Numbered from the stretch's first letter, positions 36,423 to 45,793 are shown. The stretch: DNA of 64,000 nucleotides from G963665975 sp963665975 (GCA_963665975.1 OY762508.1:186001-250000), one strand, 5' to 3'. A program made the numbers and translations. The notes: generated by a model not told the origin, from the sequence alone.

Positions 36423-37687
36423 TACTTATTCCGTAATCTCTTCAATCGCTTTCTGAGGACCAGGATCGTTGCCGTATCATCGCCGATCTCGTCCTCAATA
36501 TGGGTAAGCCTTTCGGCAGCGCTCCTGCTGTCGTCCTGGTCTATAGCGTCATTAAATCCTTCGATTAGCCGACTAATACGTGGATCTCGCTCGGAAGTCC
36601 GCAAGACACCCTCGAGCAGGTAATTGCTCGTCCGGCCCTTCGTACTTAGGGGTATCGTCACCTTCGTACGACCAGAAGAAGCATCCTCATCGAGAATGCG
36701 CACTTGATTATTGGTTACTCCGGATAAAACCTGTGGCGAATGCGTGGTGGCAATAAACTGGCACGAACCGAAGACCTCAACGAGCGTGGATAAAATCTCG
36801 CTTTGCCATGCAGGATGCAGGTTCAGTTCGATCTCGTCGATGAGAACAATCGCGGGTATATCTTCAAGTGGCAATTCAGGTGCGACCACTTGCAGCCGCC
36901 GAGCAAGATCAGCCAGCAATATGATATATGAGCGCTCACCACTAGAAAGGTGGTTAACATGAACTGCAGCCCCGTCCATTGCCTTGATAAAACGCAGCCC
37001 GGGCGGAGAAGACGTCGAAGAGAAAGAAACACCGGAGAAACTGTCGATCCTGGCAATCAGGGACCGTATCGCTTGAAGTTGCGGGTCACGATAACTTGGG
37101 GCCTTGTTGTCGCGCACACTCCGGGCCTCTTGTGCGTCACGCTGATCCCACCATGCTTGAAGATCTCCGATTGCCTGGAGGTCTTCTTCCAGTGACTGTT
37201 CTTGAACGGCTTTTGGGTCTAGCTCTCGCCCGGCTTCCTCGTCCGAGTAACGAGTGGCCGCTTCGAAGCCTCGTTGTTGCCGGTAATAGATGAAATTAGA
37301 ATGCCCCCAACAGATTCCCAGCGAAGATTGCAATCTATGTTTATTCACAAAGTCAGAAGACACGTATTCTCCCTCTGATCTGATGCCCACCTCCTCCTGG
37401 ATCACAGAATTAGAATCCGCACCATAGAATTCAAAACACAGATCCAGCGTAAATGCCTTAGCACCTAACCGAATATTTCGCGGAGATATGCCTCTATGCA
37501 GGACGCTTGGGTGAAACTTCCGATTCCGGATCCTGCTCAATAAGCCCATTAGCATTGCCAAAGCATGGAGAATTGATGTCTTGCCAGCACCGTTTCGGCC
37601 GACGATGACGGTTAAGTCTGGCTCAAAATCTATTTCCAATTCCTTGATACCGCGAAAATCTTCAATATGCAGTTTAGTAAAGCGCAT
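36422..37687 (-). CDS. ptuA: Septu defence system ATPase (PtuA-like)
   Basis: A 421-residue AAA15/SMC-like ATPase. Walker A is GRNGAGKT at 30-37. The ABC signature is LSSGERS at about 247-253, Walker B is VLIDEIELNLHP at about 281-292, and a switch His is in TTHSPQVLSG. An N-terminal FRGIKELEIDF opening and the long helical middle are typical of OLD/PtuA-type proteins. In characterised Septu, PtuA forms a complex with PtuB and restrains it until phage infection. It is immediately upstream of ptuB, and there is no Shine-Dalgarno at its ATG. The region looks AT-richer than the metabolic genes around it. Confidence 0.88.
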   Translation of the reverse strand: MRFTKLHIEDFRGIKELEIDFEPDLTVIVGRNGAGKTSILHALAMLMGLLSRIRNRKFHPSVLHRGISPRNIRLGAKAFTLDLCFEFYGADSNSVIQEEVGIRSEGEYVSSDFVNKHRLQSSLGICWGHSNFIYYRQQRGFEAATRYSDEEAGRELDPKAVQEQSLEEDLQAIGDLQAWWDQRDAQEARSVRDNKAPSYRDPQLQAIRSLIARIDSFSGVSFSSTSSPPGLRFIKAMDGAAVHVNHLSSGERSYIILLADLARRLQVVAPELPLEDIPAIVLIDEIELNLHPAWQSEILSTLVEVFGSCQFIATTHSPQVLSGVTNNQVRILDEDASSGRTKVTIPLSTKGRTSNYLLEGVLRTSERDPRISRLIEGFNDAIDQDDSRSAAERLTHIEDEIGDDTATILVLRKRLKRLRNK

Positions 37688-37845
37688 AGTAATCTGATGT
37701 GTACCCCAATCGTTGGACAGAAATGAAGGTAATTTAAGATAAACGGCTGCTAGGGCCGTGGTGATTGGTGGGCCAGTTTGTACCGGCGGGCATGTAGTTG
37801 TCGTGGTGGTTAGAGCTATCCCAGAGTTGGGACCCGGCAGGCCGT

Positions 37846-38043
37846 AGTAAATCTTGGATGGCGTGCGAAAGCGGGGGCTCTGGTATGGCTGGTGGTAGGT
37901 ATAGACAGCAAGATAACATTGCAGGCAGTGCCTTGCCTAGAGCATGAGTGTGTAATCGTGGAGGTAAAAGCCCTCATGCTTGATGCTGCGCCACAGCCAC
38001 TCGATCACAATGGTGTCGTAGCACCGCCATGACCACCCATGGA
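37846..38043 (-). pseudogene. C-terminal remnant of an IS3-family transposase
   Basis: The minus strand reads MGGHGGAT, then after a frame change YDTIVIEWLWRSIKHEGFYL and HDYTLML, a TAG stop, ARHCLQCYLAVYTYHQPYQ, SPRFRTPSKIYY. This matches the conserved end of the IS3-group DDE integrase domain (S-M-x-G-x-G, then D-N-x-x-x-E-x-x-W-R-S-x-K-x-E, then Y-N-x-x-R-P-H, then T-P-x-x-x-Y). The catalytic Glu is preserved, but a frameshift, an internal stop and loss of everything upstream show that it is dead. Confidence 0.75.
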
Positions 38044-38046
38044 GAT

Positions 38047-38080
38047 TTGATCAACGTCAATTAGATTTGATGTTGATCAA
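38047..38080. repeat. Inverted repeat, 14-bp arms with 6-bp spacer
   Basis: TTGATCAACGTCAA at 38047-38060 is mirrored by TTGATGTTGATCAA at 38067-38080 with one mismatched pair. It starts four bases beyond the transposase remnant. It could be an old IS end, an operator or a cruciform. No T-run follows on either side. Confidence 0.6.
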
Positions 38081-38106
38081 GAGTCGACCACTTCCATCAC
38101 CGCCCG

Positions 38107-38278
38107 CTAACGTGCATTAGTTGGGCTAACCCCCAGGGACGCCTCGCCCTCTGGGGCAGGCGCCACACGGGACTTGCATCGCCGGTAACACACTTCGGAC
38201 ACAGAGATTCCGGGCTTCGCACAATAGGCCCTCAGGATCTGACCACCTTGTACGTATTGCTCCACAGTCTGTCTCCGC
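38107..38278 (-). pseudogene. Possible IS66-type TnpA accessory ORF remnant
   Basis: The minus strand reads RRQTVEQYVQGGQILRAYCA, KPGISVSEVCYRRCKSR up to a stop. This resembles the small helix-turn-helix accessory protein of IS66-group elements (Q-x-x-S-G-x-x-x-x-x-F/Y-C-x-x-x-G-I-S-x-S-x-x-Y-x-W/R-R). An upstream stop and the lack of a start make it a fragment. The match is by pattern only and could be fortuitous. Confidence 0.3.
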
Positions 38279-38645
38279 TAAAGTACGTCTCGTTTGTGCA
38301 TGAGCGTGTGCCATGATCTCAACGTCAGTATTGTCCAAGGTCAGACCTGCCACAGCTCTACTCAAGATGGACTCCAATGGCAAGTACTTTGCTCTTCCAC
38401 AGAAGGAATGCCTCCATGTCTCATCTCCTCGAGGATGCAATTCCCGCCGCCACGCTGGGTGGTCTGCAACACTCTTACTTCGACAAGGGCACTGGAACGA
38501 GCCTCGCTGCGTAGGTCCGCCCCCAAAGGCACGAGCTATTCCATGGAGGAAACGAATTTCAGAACGGGATTCCAGTCCGCGTGGCGGCGCGCGCCGGCAA
38601 AAGGACAGACAGCAAGCGCAGGATTGGTCCACCCTATCTCACAAT

Positions 38646-39314
38646 TCAAGCTGGGATCGTAAGGTGGACAATACCTTGCTCTTCTTGCGTTATCGATTCG
38701 GCGAAGGAGCCGGTCTGTGAAGGTAGGAAATCCGTATACTGCGTATCACTCGTATTGTAGAAGTTCCGTAACACGAAGTCTAGAAATCGACCGGGTGTCA
38801 TAGGCCGCGTTACCGGAATTCTGCAGTTCTCAAATTGACCCAACGACAGATGTGACCGCGGATGAGCCAAGTTCCGGCGGACTCCTGCTCTGGCGTCATA
38901 GTCAAATCGTACAGCAACGGGCAGATACTTTCGCTCAACTACATCTGCGTCAATTACGTCGTCCAGATATATGTTCGGGTATTCTTGAAACATTTCAAAT
39001 GAGGGTGCAGAAAAAAACGCGAGGCGGTGGCGATGAAGGGTAGCGTGATTGAACTCATACATCATTTGAAGCAATGCACCGTCAAGCATTTTTAGGTTGT
39101 ATGCATGCTCCTGAACAAGCGTTTGGTAAATCTCTGCATAGGGCTTATCCTTCAAGGCTATGGAAACCCGATCTGCGCCCTTAAAGGTAATCTGCCTGAT
39201 ACCCCGCCTATTCTGCTTTTGAAATGCGAAGCACTGATCATCGACAAGACTCTTACCTACCAATGCGGTAATCAATTCATTGATTTGGCGTTCAATTAGC
39301 CCAGGGCTTGACAT
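38646..39314 (-). CDS. DUF2290 protein, partner of the helicase defence gene
   Basis: A 222-residue soluble protein with DUF2290-type features: an N-terminal helical part (LIERQINELITALVGKSL), QHAYNLKMLDGALLQMMYEF (sequence EHAYNLK), RHRLAFFSAPSFEMFQEYP, and a basic/aromatic C-terminal half (RPMTPGRFLDFVLRNFYNT). Its ATG overlaps the end of the helicase gene by 19 bases, indicating coupled expression. DUF2290 proteins paired with a UvrD-like helicase are an experimentally reported anti-phage system. The molecular role of DUF2290 is not known to me. Confidence 0.82.
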   Translation of the reverse strand: MSSPGLIERQINELITALVGKSLVDDQCFAFQKQNRRGIRQITFKGADRVSIALKDKPYAEIYQTLVQEHAYNLKMLDGALLQMMYEFNHATLHRHRLAFFSAPSFEMFQEYPNIYLDDVIDADVVERKYLPVAVRFDYDARAGVRRNLAHPRSHLSLGQFENCRIPVTRPMTPGRFLDFVLRNFYNTSDTQYTDFLPSQTGSFAESITQEEQGIVHLTIPA

Positions 39315-41494
39315 GGCCCTGACCCTGGTTGGACTAATAGATTCCGAAGCTTTTCCACATCCCCCTCCGGTAAATCCTCGATGTAGAGATCACCAGCCTC
39401 TAGGTCGCGGACAAGTTCCTGTACGGATTGCTTGCGACGACTTATCCTCGACCGATCCTCGTCCGACATATCCCTGCGAATTATTCGAAGATGCTGACGT
39501 TGTTGGCTAGTCGGGTACACGAACTCAAGTTTAAACTTGTGTGCCCTCAACTTATTGTACTCCTCTTTGACTACTTCCATATAGACACCAATTCCAAGAA
39601 TACGGACCCACGCCGTGCTCCTCGTAATGGCTGTGAAAAGCCGGTTCCGGATACTAGCCACATTTGCGCTTTCAGAGTGCCCCTCGTGCGCATTAATGAC
39701 ATAAACCATCCCCGCCTCATTACCTTTAGCTCGGTGAACTCCGGTAAAGGTCACGGAAGATCCGTCCCTGCGAAAGAATGTATCCGCCTTGGTCGTTACT
39801 CCTGCAAGGTGTGAATTGACACCACTTTCTAGAAGGCGGGCACGTATTGGTCCGACATTTCGTCTTGTCGTCTTGGGATTAAGATTAATAACCATAATAT
39901 CGGAGTGGCGTAACTCTCCTTCGTCCAGATCCTTCTTTATCTCATTTGTGATCCAATTGTCATGGTCCCTCTGATTGTCAAAAGCACTGAACTTTATTAG
40001 ATCATCGATATTCGAATGATTCTCAAGAAAGGCTGGACTCGTCTCCTCCGTTCTGGTTAGTACTACAAGGGATCCCTCTTCCAATGTTCGTGGTAGGGAC
40101 TGGTATCCAACCTCCTCCCACAGCTGAGGATGGTCGAACATCTGGACTAGTCCCGTTCCAATTGACGGTTCCTCTTTACGATAAATGCCAAAACCGAGCG
40201 CGTGCGCAGTCGTCAGAAGGGGTCGCGAATTGCGGTAACAAACGGGCAGAATAATATCCTGTGTCGGTCCCCCCGGTGCCGATTCTCCGAACTGCACAAC
40301 CGGCAGCCCTTCGTCGTTCTCTCCAAAGATTTCCTCCGGCGAGGGAAGTGACTGCCCTGTGAGTGTCTGTAATTCATCGTATGCATACACCAATCTCTTG
40401 AAGTCGTTCAGAAACGCATAGCAAAGCCTTAGAAAGGCTGGCGAAAGATCTTGCGCCTCATCTACCAAGATGGCATCGTAGAAAGCCCTACTCTCATGGA
40501 CTTGCTCAAGTGCACGATCACAGACTCTAGCAAATGTGTTCTCCGTCCCGAAAGCACCTACTGCTGTCCCATAATTGAAATATTCGAGATCGTGCGTTCG
40601 GCAAAATTGGTGATAAATGCCGTCTCGGCTTTCATCACCTGGAGCCCCCCAAGCGTTAACTATGTGCAACTTATCCCAGTCAGGCTCCTCTGATATTTCC
40701 TCGAACATGAATCTGGTGATAAGAAGCCGAAAATGTTCTTTGAGTGATCTCGTATTAAAGGTTATACCAATATTCCATTCTGGATGATGCGCATGCAGAT
40801 AGGCTGCCTTTCTTGCCAAGACAATGGTCTTGCCGGAACCTGCCAATCCTCGTATGCGCTGCACTCCCTCACAAGTTGCGAATGCGGCTTGGGTTTGAAA
40901 CTTGTCCATCGTAGCGATGGCATTTTCAAGTTGCTTAAGCCTTCCACCACGCGAATCTTCGCGCGTGATTACACGCTTTGTTCGCCGATGGCGGATTGTT
41001 GATACCGCCTCTATAGCGGACAATGCCTTTTCATATACACTTTCTTCCCTTGCTCGCCAAGTGAAGCGCTTTACCACGCTTTTCAAGGATTCCGATGTGC
41101 TGACAAGCGGATATTCCTCCTGGAGAGAATTCGGTGGTCGATTTGAATTGGAGAGTCCCGGGCCAAAGGAAATCGTATGAATTGGAATTCGAAGTGCTCT
41201 ATGCTCCATCAGTTCTCTGTGGGTCCCAAGTCGCGCAGCTAACCCGTTATAGAAATCATCCTGCCGACCCACGTAGTCTGCTTCGTCTGGTCCTTCAATC
41301 AGATCAAAAACAATAATTCCCGTTTCCCTGGTTATCAGAATTGCATCAAGTGGCTGTGCTCCCTCGGAAGATCGAACAAATGGGAATCCAATGAACAGTT
41401 TCCCACACAACTCCGACTCCGTTGAAAAAATGTTGACCAGATTCTTGCTAGCCGCCGGCTTTCGGGTTACCCCCTGAGTAATGGCAATGCTCAT
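39296..41494 (-). CDS. UvrD/Rep-like helicase of the helicase-DUF2290 defence system
   Basis: A 732-residue SF1-type helicase/ATPase. Walker A is GLAGSGKT at 216-223 (preceded by a Q-like motif TQAAFATCEGVQRIRG). Walker B is VDEAQDL at 344-350. Later motifs are PVCYRNSRPLL at about 417-427, FTGVHRAKGNEAGMVYVINA at about 583-602 and RLFTAITRSTAWVRI. The N-terminal 150 residues contain a nuclease-fold-like strand pair (PLDAILITRETGIIVFDLIE) without the expected E-x-K. It leads the DUF2290 gene with a 19-base overlap. Unusually for this window, a strong AAGGAGG precedes the ATG, consistent with acquisition from elsewhere. Confidence 0.88.
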   Translation of the reverse strand: MSIAITQGVTRKPAASKNLVNIFSTESELCGKLFIGFPFVRSSEGAQPLDAILITRETGIIVFDLIEGPDEADYVGRQDDFYNGLAARLGTHRELMEHRALRIPIHTISFGPGLSNSNRPPNSLQEEYPLVSTSESLKSVVKRFTWRAREESVYEKALSAIEAVSTIRHRRTKRVITREDSRGGRLKQLENAIATMDKFQTQAAFATCEGVQRIRGLAGSGKTIVLARKAAYLHAHHPEWNIGITFNTRSLKEHFRLLITRFMFEEISEEPDWDKLHIVNAWGAPGDESRDGIYHQFCRTHDLEYFNYGTAVGAFGTENTFARVCDRALEQVHESRAFYDAILVDEAQDLSPAFLRLCYAFLNDFKRLVYAYDELQTLTGQSLPSPEEIFGENDEGLPVVQFGESAPGGPTQDIILPVCYRNSRPLLTTAHALGFGIYRKEEPSIGTGLVQMFDHPQLWEEVGYQSLPRTLEEGSLVVLTRTEETSPAFLENHSNIDDLIKFSAFDNQRDHDNWITNEIKKDLDEGELRHSDIMVINLNPKTTRRNVGPIRARLLESGVNSHLAGVTTKADTFFRRDGSSVTFTGVHRAKGNEAGMVYVINAHEGHSESANVASIRNRLFTAITRSTAWVRILGIGVYMEVVKEEYNKLRAHKFKLEFVYPTSQQRQHLRIIRRDMSDEDRSRISRRKQSVQELVRDLEAGDLYIEDLPEGDVEKLRNLLVQPGSGPCQALG

Positions 41495-41500
41495 GGCGAA

Positions 41501-41507
41501 CCTCCTT
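41501..41507 (-). promoter_or_regulatory. Strong Shine-Dalgarno for the helicase gene
   Basis: On the minus strand AAGGAGG ends six bases before the ATG at 41494, a near-perfect anti-16S match. Most other genes here start without one. Confidence 0.75.
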
Positions 41508-42208
41508 GGCGTTTTGGGTTTTCAACTATAGGGTGTGGTCCCATCACACTAGATCGCCTTTGTGGATGCTACTCTCCTTCAATGTCCGCCTCGCTGTCGC
41601 GATAGCGATGTGGACTTGAGCCCACAATTGAACGGTGTGAATGACACACAGGCTCCCAAGATCCAGATTTGTAGCCAAGGTGCTTGTTCGCGATTCTGGG
41701 ACTGTAACGCAGTGGATCCCGGATAACCCCGCCAATCAACCGCAAAGCAGAACTAATCGTCCGCATTGCTGCTTTCGACCACCGAGGTGAACCAGGATTC
41801 CTACTCCGGCAATAACGGTGTTCCCAGGCACAACACGATAACCCTGATCAAACGATTCTGTTACGATTGAGCCACGCGGATACGAGAGATCCAGAATCGG
41901 ACCAGGCATGCCTGACCACGCTGTTCCCAATTAGATTGTGGTTACTCTCTTTGTCGGGATGACTTGGCTATGCATCGAGTGCAATGTTCCAAGATACATT
42001 GGGGATAGCCCAAAGAGTACGAATCAGCGCTGTTCTTGGAATACGGTCCGCTGACTGCCCAAATGGGAAACCGCCCACAAGATGCCACACTGCTTCTCGT
42101 CACAAGTATGCATGCTTTCCTGATCGGCACTCGTCCGTCGCCATGAACGACAGACGATGGGCTGTGCCGCTCCATGCTGCATTCGCCAGAATGATCGATC
42201 TGACACAC
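41508..42208. other. Gene-free stretch at the right edge of the defence island (about 0.7 kb)
   Basis: No supportable gene. Several short minus-strand frames (41569-41766, 41736-41930, 41942-42208) have no recognisable domain, and they lack start signals comparable to the one at 41501. The promoter of the helicase operon must lie in the first part. The remainder may be decayed DNA marking the island boundary. Confidence 0.45.
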
Positions 42209-43447
42209 TCAACCCGCTGCCATTTCTGACTCCGTGTTGTCCACGCGGTCATTGAAAAGGGTAAAAAACAAGGCGGCAAATACCAGGGTTGCCACGGCGA
42301 ACATCCCCCAGAATAACTGCCAATCCGGAAGCGCCAGGTTTCCGTTCTCCCCATAGGTGTTCACAAAAACACCGGAAATCTGCGTTCCCAGAAAGAAGCC
42401 CACTCCCTGCGTTAGCAGCACCAGGAGTCCCTGCACCTGGCCGCGTATTTCAGGGGACGTTCTCTTGTCAATGTAGATCTGACCCGTGACGAAGAAGAAG
42501 TCGTAACAGATGCCATGGATCAGAATGCCAATCATGATAAGCCAGAATGTACCGGTAAGCGCTGCACTGGCGAACAGCGTGAACCGGGCTACCCACGCCA
42601 ACATTCCCAATAGCAACATCCATTTGACGCCCAGCCTAGCGAAGAAGAAGGGAATCAACAGCATGAATACAATTTCCGACCATTGCCCGAACGACATTTC
42701 AAAGCTCGGATTCGCAAAATGCGATAATCCCAACTCCGTGTTCAGCGCCTGGAAGTAGACCGGCGCATACGGGAAGTAGGTCCCGAACGCGATGAAGATG
42801 AGCATGGCAGCCGCCAGGAATACGATGAATGAGCGGCTCTTCAGCTCCCGGAAGGCATCAATGCCCAGGATCTGCTTCCATGACGACTTCTGACCCGCTG
42901 AAGGCGGCGGCGTGAGCGGCAGCGTGAAGCTGTACAGTCCAAGGAATAACGCGGCCCCGCCGCCAATGTACAACGGAGTGGAGGACGCATCCGCCTGCAG
43001 CACCCATCCCATAAAGAGACCAATCGCGGCCCAGCCCAGTGTGCCAAACACGCGAACCACAGGGAATTCCTTCTCCTGGTTGGTCATATGGTGAAATGCC
43101 AGCGACGCGGTGAGCCCAAGTGTCGGGAAATAACACAGCGCGTGCAGAAACAGGAGCGGCAAAAAGTATTCAGTACCCGCAAAACTGGGCATCGCGCACA
43201 TCGCGACACCGGCTATCAAACACAACACCCCGAGAACCTTCTCCGAATCAAAGAACCGGTCGGCCACCATCCCGAGAAAGAAGGGAGCAATGATTGCACA
43301 AATCGGACCCAATGCATACGCCGTTGGAATGGAGCCCCCCATTTCAATCGTCTGCATATAGTTGCCGAGCGTGGGCGCCCAGGCACCCCAGATGAGATAT
43401 TGCACAAACATCATCAGGCTCAGACGGGCAGTGAGCACTACATTCAT
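42209..43447 (-). CDS. MFS transporter, nucleoside:H+ symporter (NupG/XapB) family
   Basis: A 412-residue 12-helix permease with the N-terminus ARLSLMMFVQYLIWGAWAPT typical of the nucleoside:H+ symporter family. Other family features are FFLGMVADRFFDSEKVLGVL, EFPVVRVFGTLGWAAIG in helix 5, and GICYDFFFVTGQIYIDKRTS near helix 10. The family imports nucleosides by proton symport, though Bacteroidota homologues may carry other solutes. It stands alone next to the island; no nucleosidase is adjacent. Confidence 0.9.
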   Translation of the reverse strand: MNVVLTARLSLMMFVQYLIWGAWAPTLGNYMQTIEMGGSIPTAYALGPICAIIAPFFLGMVADRFFDSEKVLGVLCLIAGVAMCAMPSFAGTEYFLPLLFLHALCYFPTLGLTASLAFHHMTNQEKEFPVVRVFGTLGWAAIGLFMGWVLQADASSTPLYIGGGAALFLGLYSFTLPLTPPPSAGQKSSWKQILGIDAFRELKSRSFIVFLAAAMLIFIAFGTYFPYAPVYFQALNTELGLSHFANPSFEMSFGQWSEIVFMLLIPFFFARLGVKWMLLLGMLAWVARFTLFASAALTGTFWLIMIGILIHGICYDFFFVTGQIYIDKRTSPEIRGQVQGLLVLLTQGVGFFLGTQISGVFVNTYGENGNLALPDWQLFWGMFAVATLVFAALFFTLFNDRVDNTESEMAAG

Positions 43448-43693
43448 AGTCTTCGGGATTGATACGATGAAATGGAAGGACCGCTACATGTCGTTGCTGG
43501 TGGCACGCTGATTCTCCAGACCACCTCTTTGACTATGGAGCAACTCTGGAGGCTGCGGGACCTGTAGCAGGTCGCAATATCGCCACCATCCTCCGCAAGC
43601 GCAAGAAAGGGGCCACCGCGCGGTCCATGACCTACGCAGTCGCCCCTTCCCCATGCTGTAAAACACAGTCAGCGCTCGTCGCAAGGACGGGAC

Positions 43694-45754
43694 TTAGCTT
43701 CCCGGGGAGCCAAGCATTTTAATGACATCTGCGAGTTTCCGCGCCTTCGCCATCGCCGCGCTGTCCTCGTCGGCGTCCAACGTCATGTCCAGTACCGAGA
43801 GCGCCGCTGTACGCGCATCGCCGCTAGCCGCCTCGGCGATACTCAACATCTCCCTGATGGGGGCGGCGTTTTCCGGGGTCAGCGCATTTGCACGCTCCAA
43901 CTGATCGACATAGGCGAGTGCAAGCGCGAACGTGGCCGGCCAATGGAATGTCGGTTGGCCCTGGGCATTGAGATACTCCAGTTCTACCGTATTCGCTGCC
44001 GCAATTTCGTTCTCGGTCAGGTACTCACTTGGAATGAGCTCGAAGACGTCGAGACCACGCGCGATTTCCGAACTGTAAATGGCGCCATTGTACCAGTACA
44101 CCGACCAACTTCCACCCATCTGCATACGTTCGGCACTTACCGGTCCACGATCATGGAAGGCGATCTCTACCGGGTTGCTCGGATCCGTCCAGTCAGAGAT
44201 CGAAATACCACCCTGGTACCAGGCCTGCACGAAGATATCACGGCCTGGAATAGGAATCAGCGATCCGTTGTGAGCCACACAGTTTTCCAGGCTGGTCTGC
44301 GCCGCTGGCAGCTTGTAGTAGCTCTTGAACACCATCTTGCCATCTTCGAGCGTAAATATGGCATTGGCGCCCCATTCCATGGGATCAGAAGCCCGGCATT
44401 TCGGTCCTCCGCCACCTCCCCACTCATCCGTAAACAAAATCTTCGACCCGTCATTGCTGAACGTAGCCGAATGCCAGTACGAGAAGTTCGAATCGGCTAC
44501 GGCGTCAATCCGCTTTGGGTTTACAGGATCTTCGATGTCCAGGAGCAATCCGTATCCCTCACAGGCGCCTCCAGCAAGCCCAATCTCCGGATACAGCGTG
44601 ATATCATGGCATTGCGTGGGTCCTGGTCCCGGCGTGTCATCCTCATCAGTTTCGGCTTGGATTCCGAAACGTTCGGCAATGATACCTGCGAGCGACTCCC
44701 GGAGAGCCATGCTGTCGGCAGCCGAGGGGTCCCCCTCCCCGCCGCGCTCTTTTACGATTTCGTCCAACAACCCCCGGACCATGCGGTCTGGCACCACGCG
44801 CTCTTGACCGAAAATAACCGCTACGTATTTCCCACTGGCCTTTGCATCCTCAAGTATCGCTAAATCATCAGGGGCCAAACCATGACTCGGCGGCTCCACC
44901 AATTCGTCAAAAATCCTGGGTGAGCTAACGATTGCAGCCTGCGTGGGATCGGCCAACGGGACCTTGATAACTTCGATCCTGAAGAGCGCCGTACTGGGGT
45001 CTTCATCCGGCTGACCAGAGCTGCAACCCGGAACCTCCTCGGCTGGCCGCACGGGGGCCGATCCTGATACGTAGACGTAGACATTCTCGTCGTCATCCGG
45101 ATCTTTCAACACGGAATGTGTATGGGAGCCACGGCAAGTCTGCACGTTGGCTACATATTCTGGATTCTTGATATCCGTGATGTCAAAAATACGAATGCCC
45201 CGCAGGCGCTCATGGCTGACACGCTCACGGACACCCTCGGTGCCACAATCCAGACGACCACCGAAGCCCTCACCTGACACGAAGAGCAAGTTTTCGAAGA
45301 CCGACACGTCACTCTGCGATGCTGGGCACACATACTCGACGGCCATTTCCGGCTCTGCCGGATTGGTGATGTCCCAGATCTGTATTCCGTTGTAATTGCC
45401 TTGTATGGCGTAATGGTCAATAAAAGCGAGGTCGGAATTGGTCACCCCAATAAATGCTTCGGGTGGCGGTGTGGTCGACACGAGACTCAGGTTCCAGATA
45501 GCCTCTTCCGCATCAAATAATCCTGCCCCGAGACCGACACGAGGGTCGGAGTCCATTGCATCTTCTTGTTGCACTGGCGGTGGCGGCGGCTCCGGTGCCG
45601 GGGCTGGCTCCGGCGCTGCGGGTGGCTCCGGCGCTGGCTCTTCTTCGGCCTGCGGCGCTTGCTCGGTCATGACAGGTGTGGGAGCACATGCGGCAATTGT
45701 CAACAGACCTGCCACCAAGAAGGTAATCCCGGTAAACCGTAGAAGTGGGTTCAT
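43694..45754 (-). CDS. LVIVD-repeat propeller lipoprotein
   Basis: About 686 residues from ATG 45754. A lipoprotein signal (FLVAGLLTIAAC) is followed by a long Pro/Glu/Ala-rich spacer (about residues 25-70) that probably spans from the outer membrane. Then come LVIVD-type blades containing IQIWDITNPAEPEMAVEYV, RGIRIFDITDIKNPEYVANV and GISISDWTDPSNPVEIAFHD. A helical C-terminal tail (about 560-686) follows. LVIVD proteins are secreted beta propellers of unknown ligand. The frame continues upstream to 45790, but the lipobox position favours 45754. It follows the DUF305 gene with a very short gap. Confidence 0.88.
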   Translation of the reverse strand: MNPLLRFTGITFLVAGLLTIAACAPTPVMTEQAPQAEEEPAPEPPAAPEPAPAPEPPPPPVQQEDAMDSDPRVGLGAGLFDAEEAIWNLSLVSTTPPPEAFIGVTNSDLAFIDHYAIQGNYNGIQIWDITNPAEPEMAVEYVCPASQSDVSVFENLLFVSGEGFGGRLDCGTEGVRERVSHERLRGIRIFDITDIKNPEYVANVQTCRGSHTHSVLKDPDDDENVYVYVSGSAPVRPAEEVPGCSSGQPDEDPSTALFRIEVIKVPLADPTQAAIVSSPRIFDELVEPPSHGLAPDDLAILEDAKASGKYVAVIFGQERVVPDRMVRGLLDEIVKERGGEGDPSAADSMALRESLAGIIAERFGIQAETDEDDTPGPGPTQCHDITLYPEIGLAGGACEGYGLLLDIEDPVNPKRIDAVADSNFSYWHSATFSNDGSKILFTDEWGGGGGPKCRASDPMEWGANAIFTLEDGKMVFKSYYKLPAAQTSLENCVAHNGSLIPIPGRDIFVQAWYQGGISISDWTDPSNPVEIAFHDRGPVSAERMQMGGSWSVYWYNGAIYSSEIARGLDVFELIPSEYLTENEIAAANTVELEYLNAQGQPTFHWPATFALALAYVDQLERANALTPENAAPIREMLSIAEAASGDARTAALSVLDMTLDADEDSAAMAKARKLADVIKMLGSPGS

Positions 45755-45793
45755 GATATTGTGTGTGTTTGAAGTAGGATAAGCTTCCATACG

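Larger units (their letters stand above)
37688..38645. other. Decayed spacer between the two defence systems
   Basis: No intact gene. The part from 37846 to 38043 is a broken IS3-type transposase end, 38047-38080 is a hairpin, and 38107-38278 resembles a small IS-accessory ORF fragment. The rest (38280-38645) has an open minus-strand frame without recognisable protein features, and is likely more decayed mobile DNA. Confidence 0.55.

Noticed and set aside
35802..37687. Retron-associated Septu (retron Ec78-like)
   Set aside because: No reverse transcriptase or msr/msd-like structured RNA region lies upstream of ptuA, so the plain Septu pair is preferred.
38126..38632. 168-residue minus-strand open frame between the defence systems
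   Set aside because: Composition is rich in Cys, Arg and His without a domain, and another frame of the same DNA gives a better IS-like match, so it is not a gene.
41569..42208. Series of short minus-strand frames beyond the helicase
   Set aside because: Too short, mutually overlapping and without domains; listed as a gene-free boundary stretch instead.
43484..43684. 66-residue frame between the MFS transporter and the LVIVD gene
   Set aside because: Low-complexity, Trp/Arg/Cys-rich sequence without a domain; no evidence of a gene in this 246-base gap.
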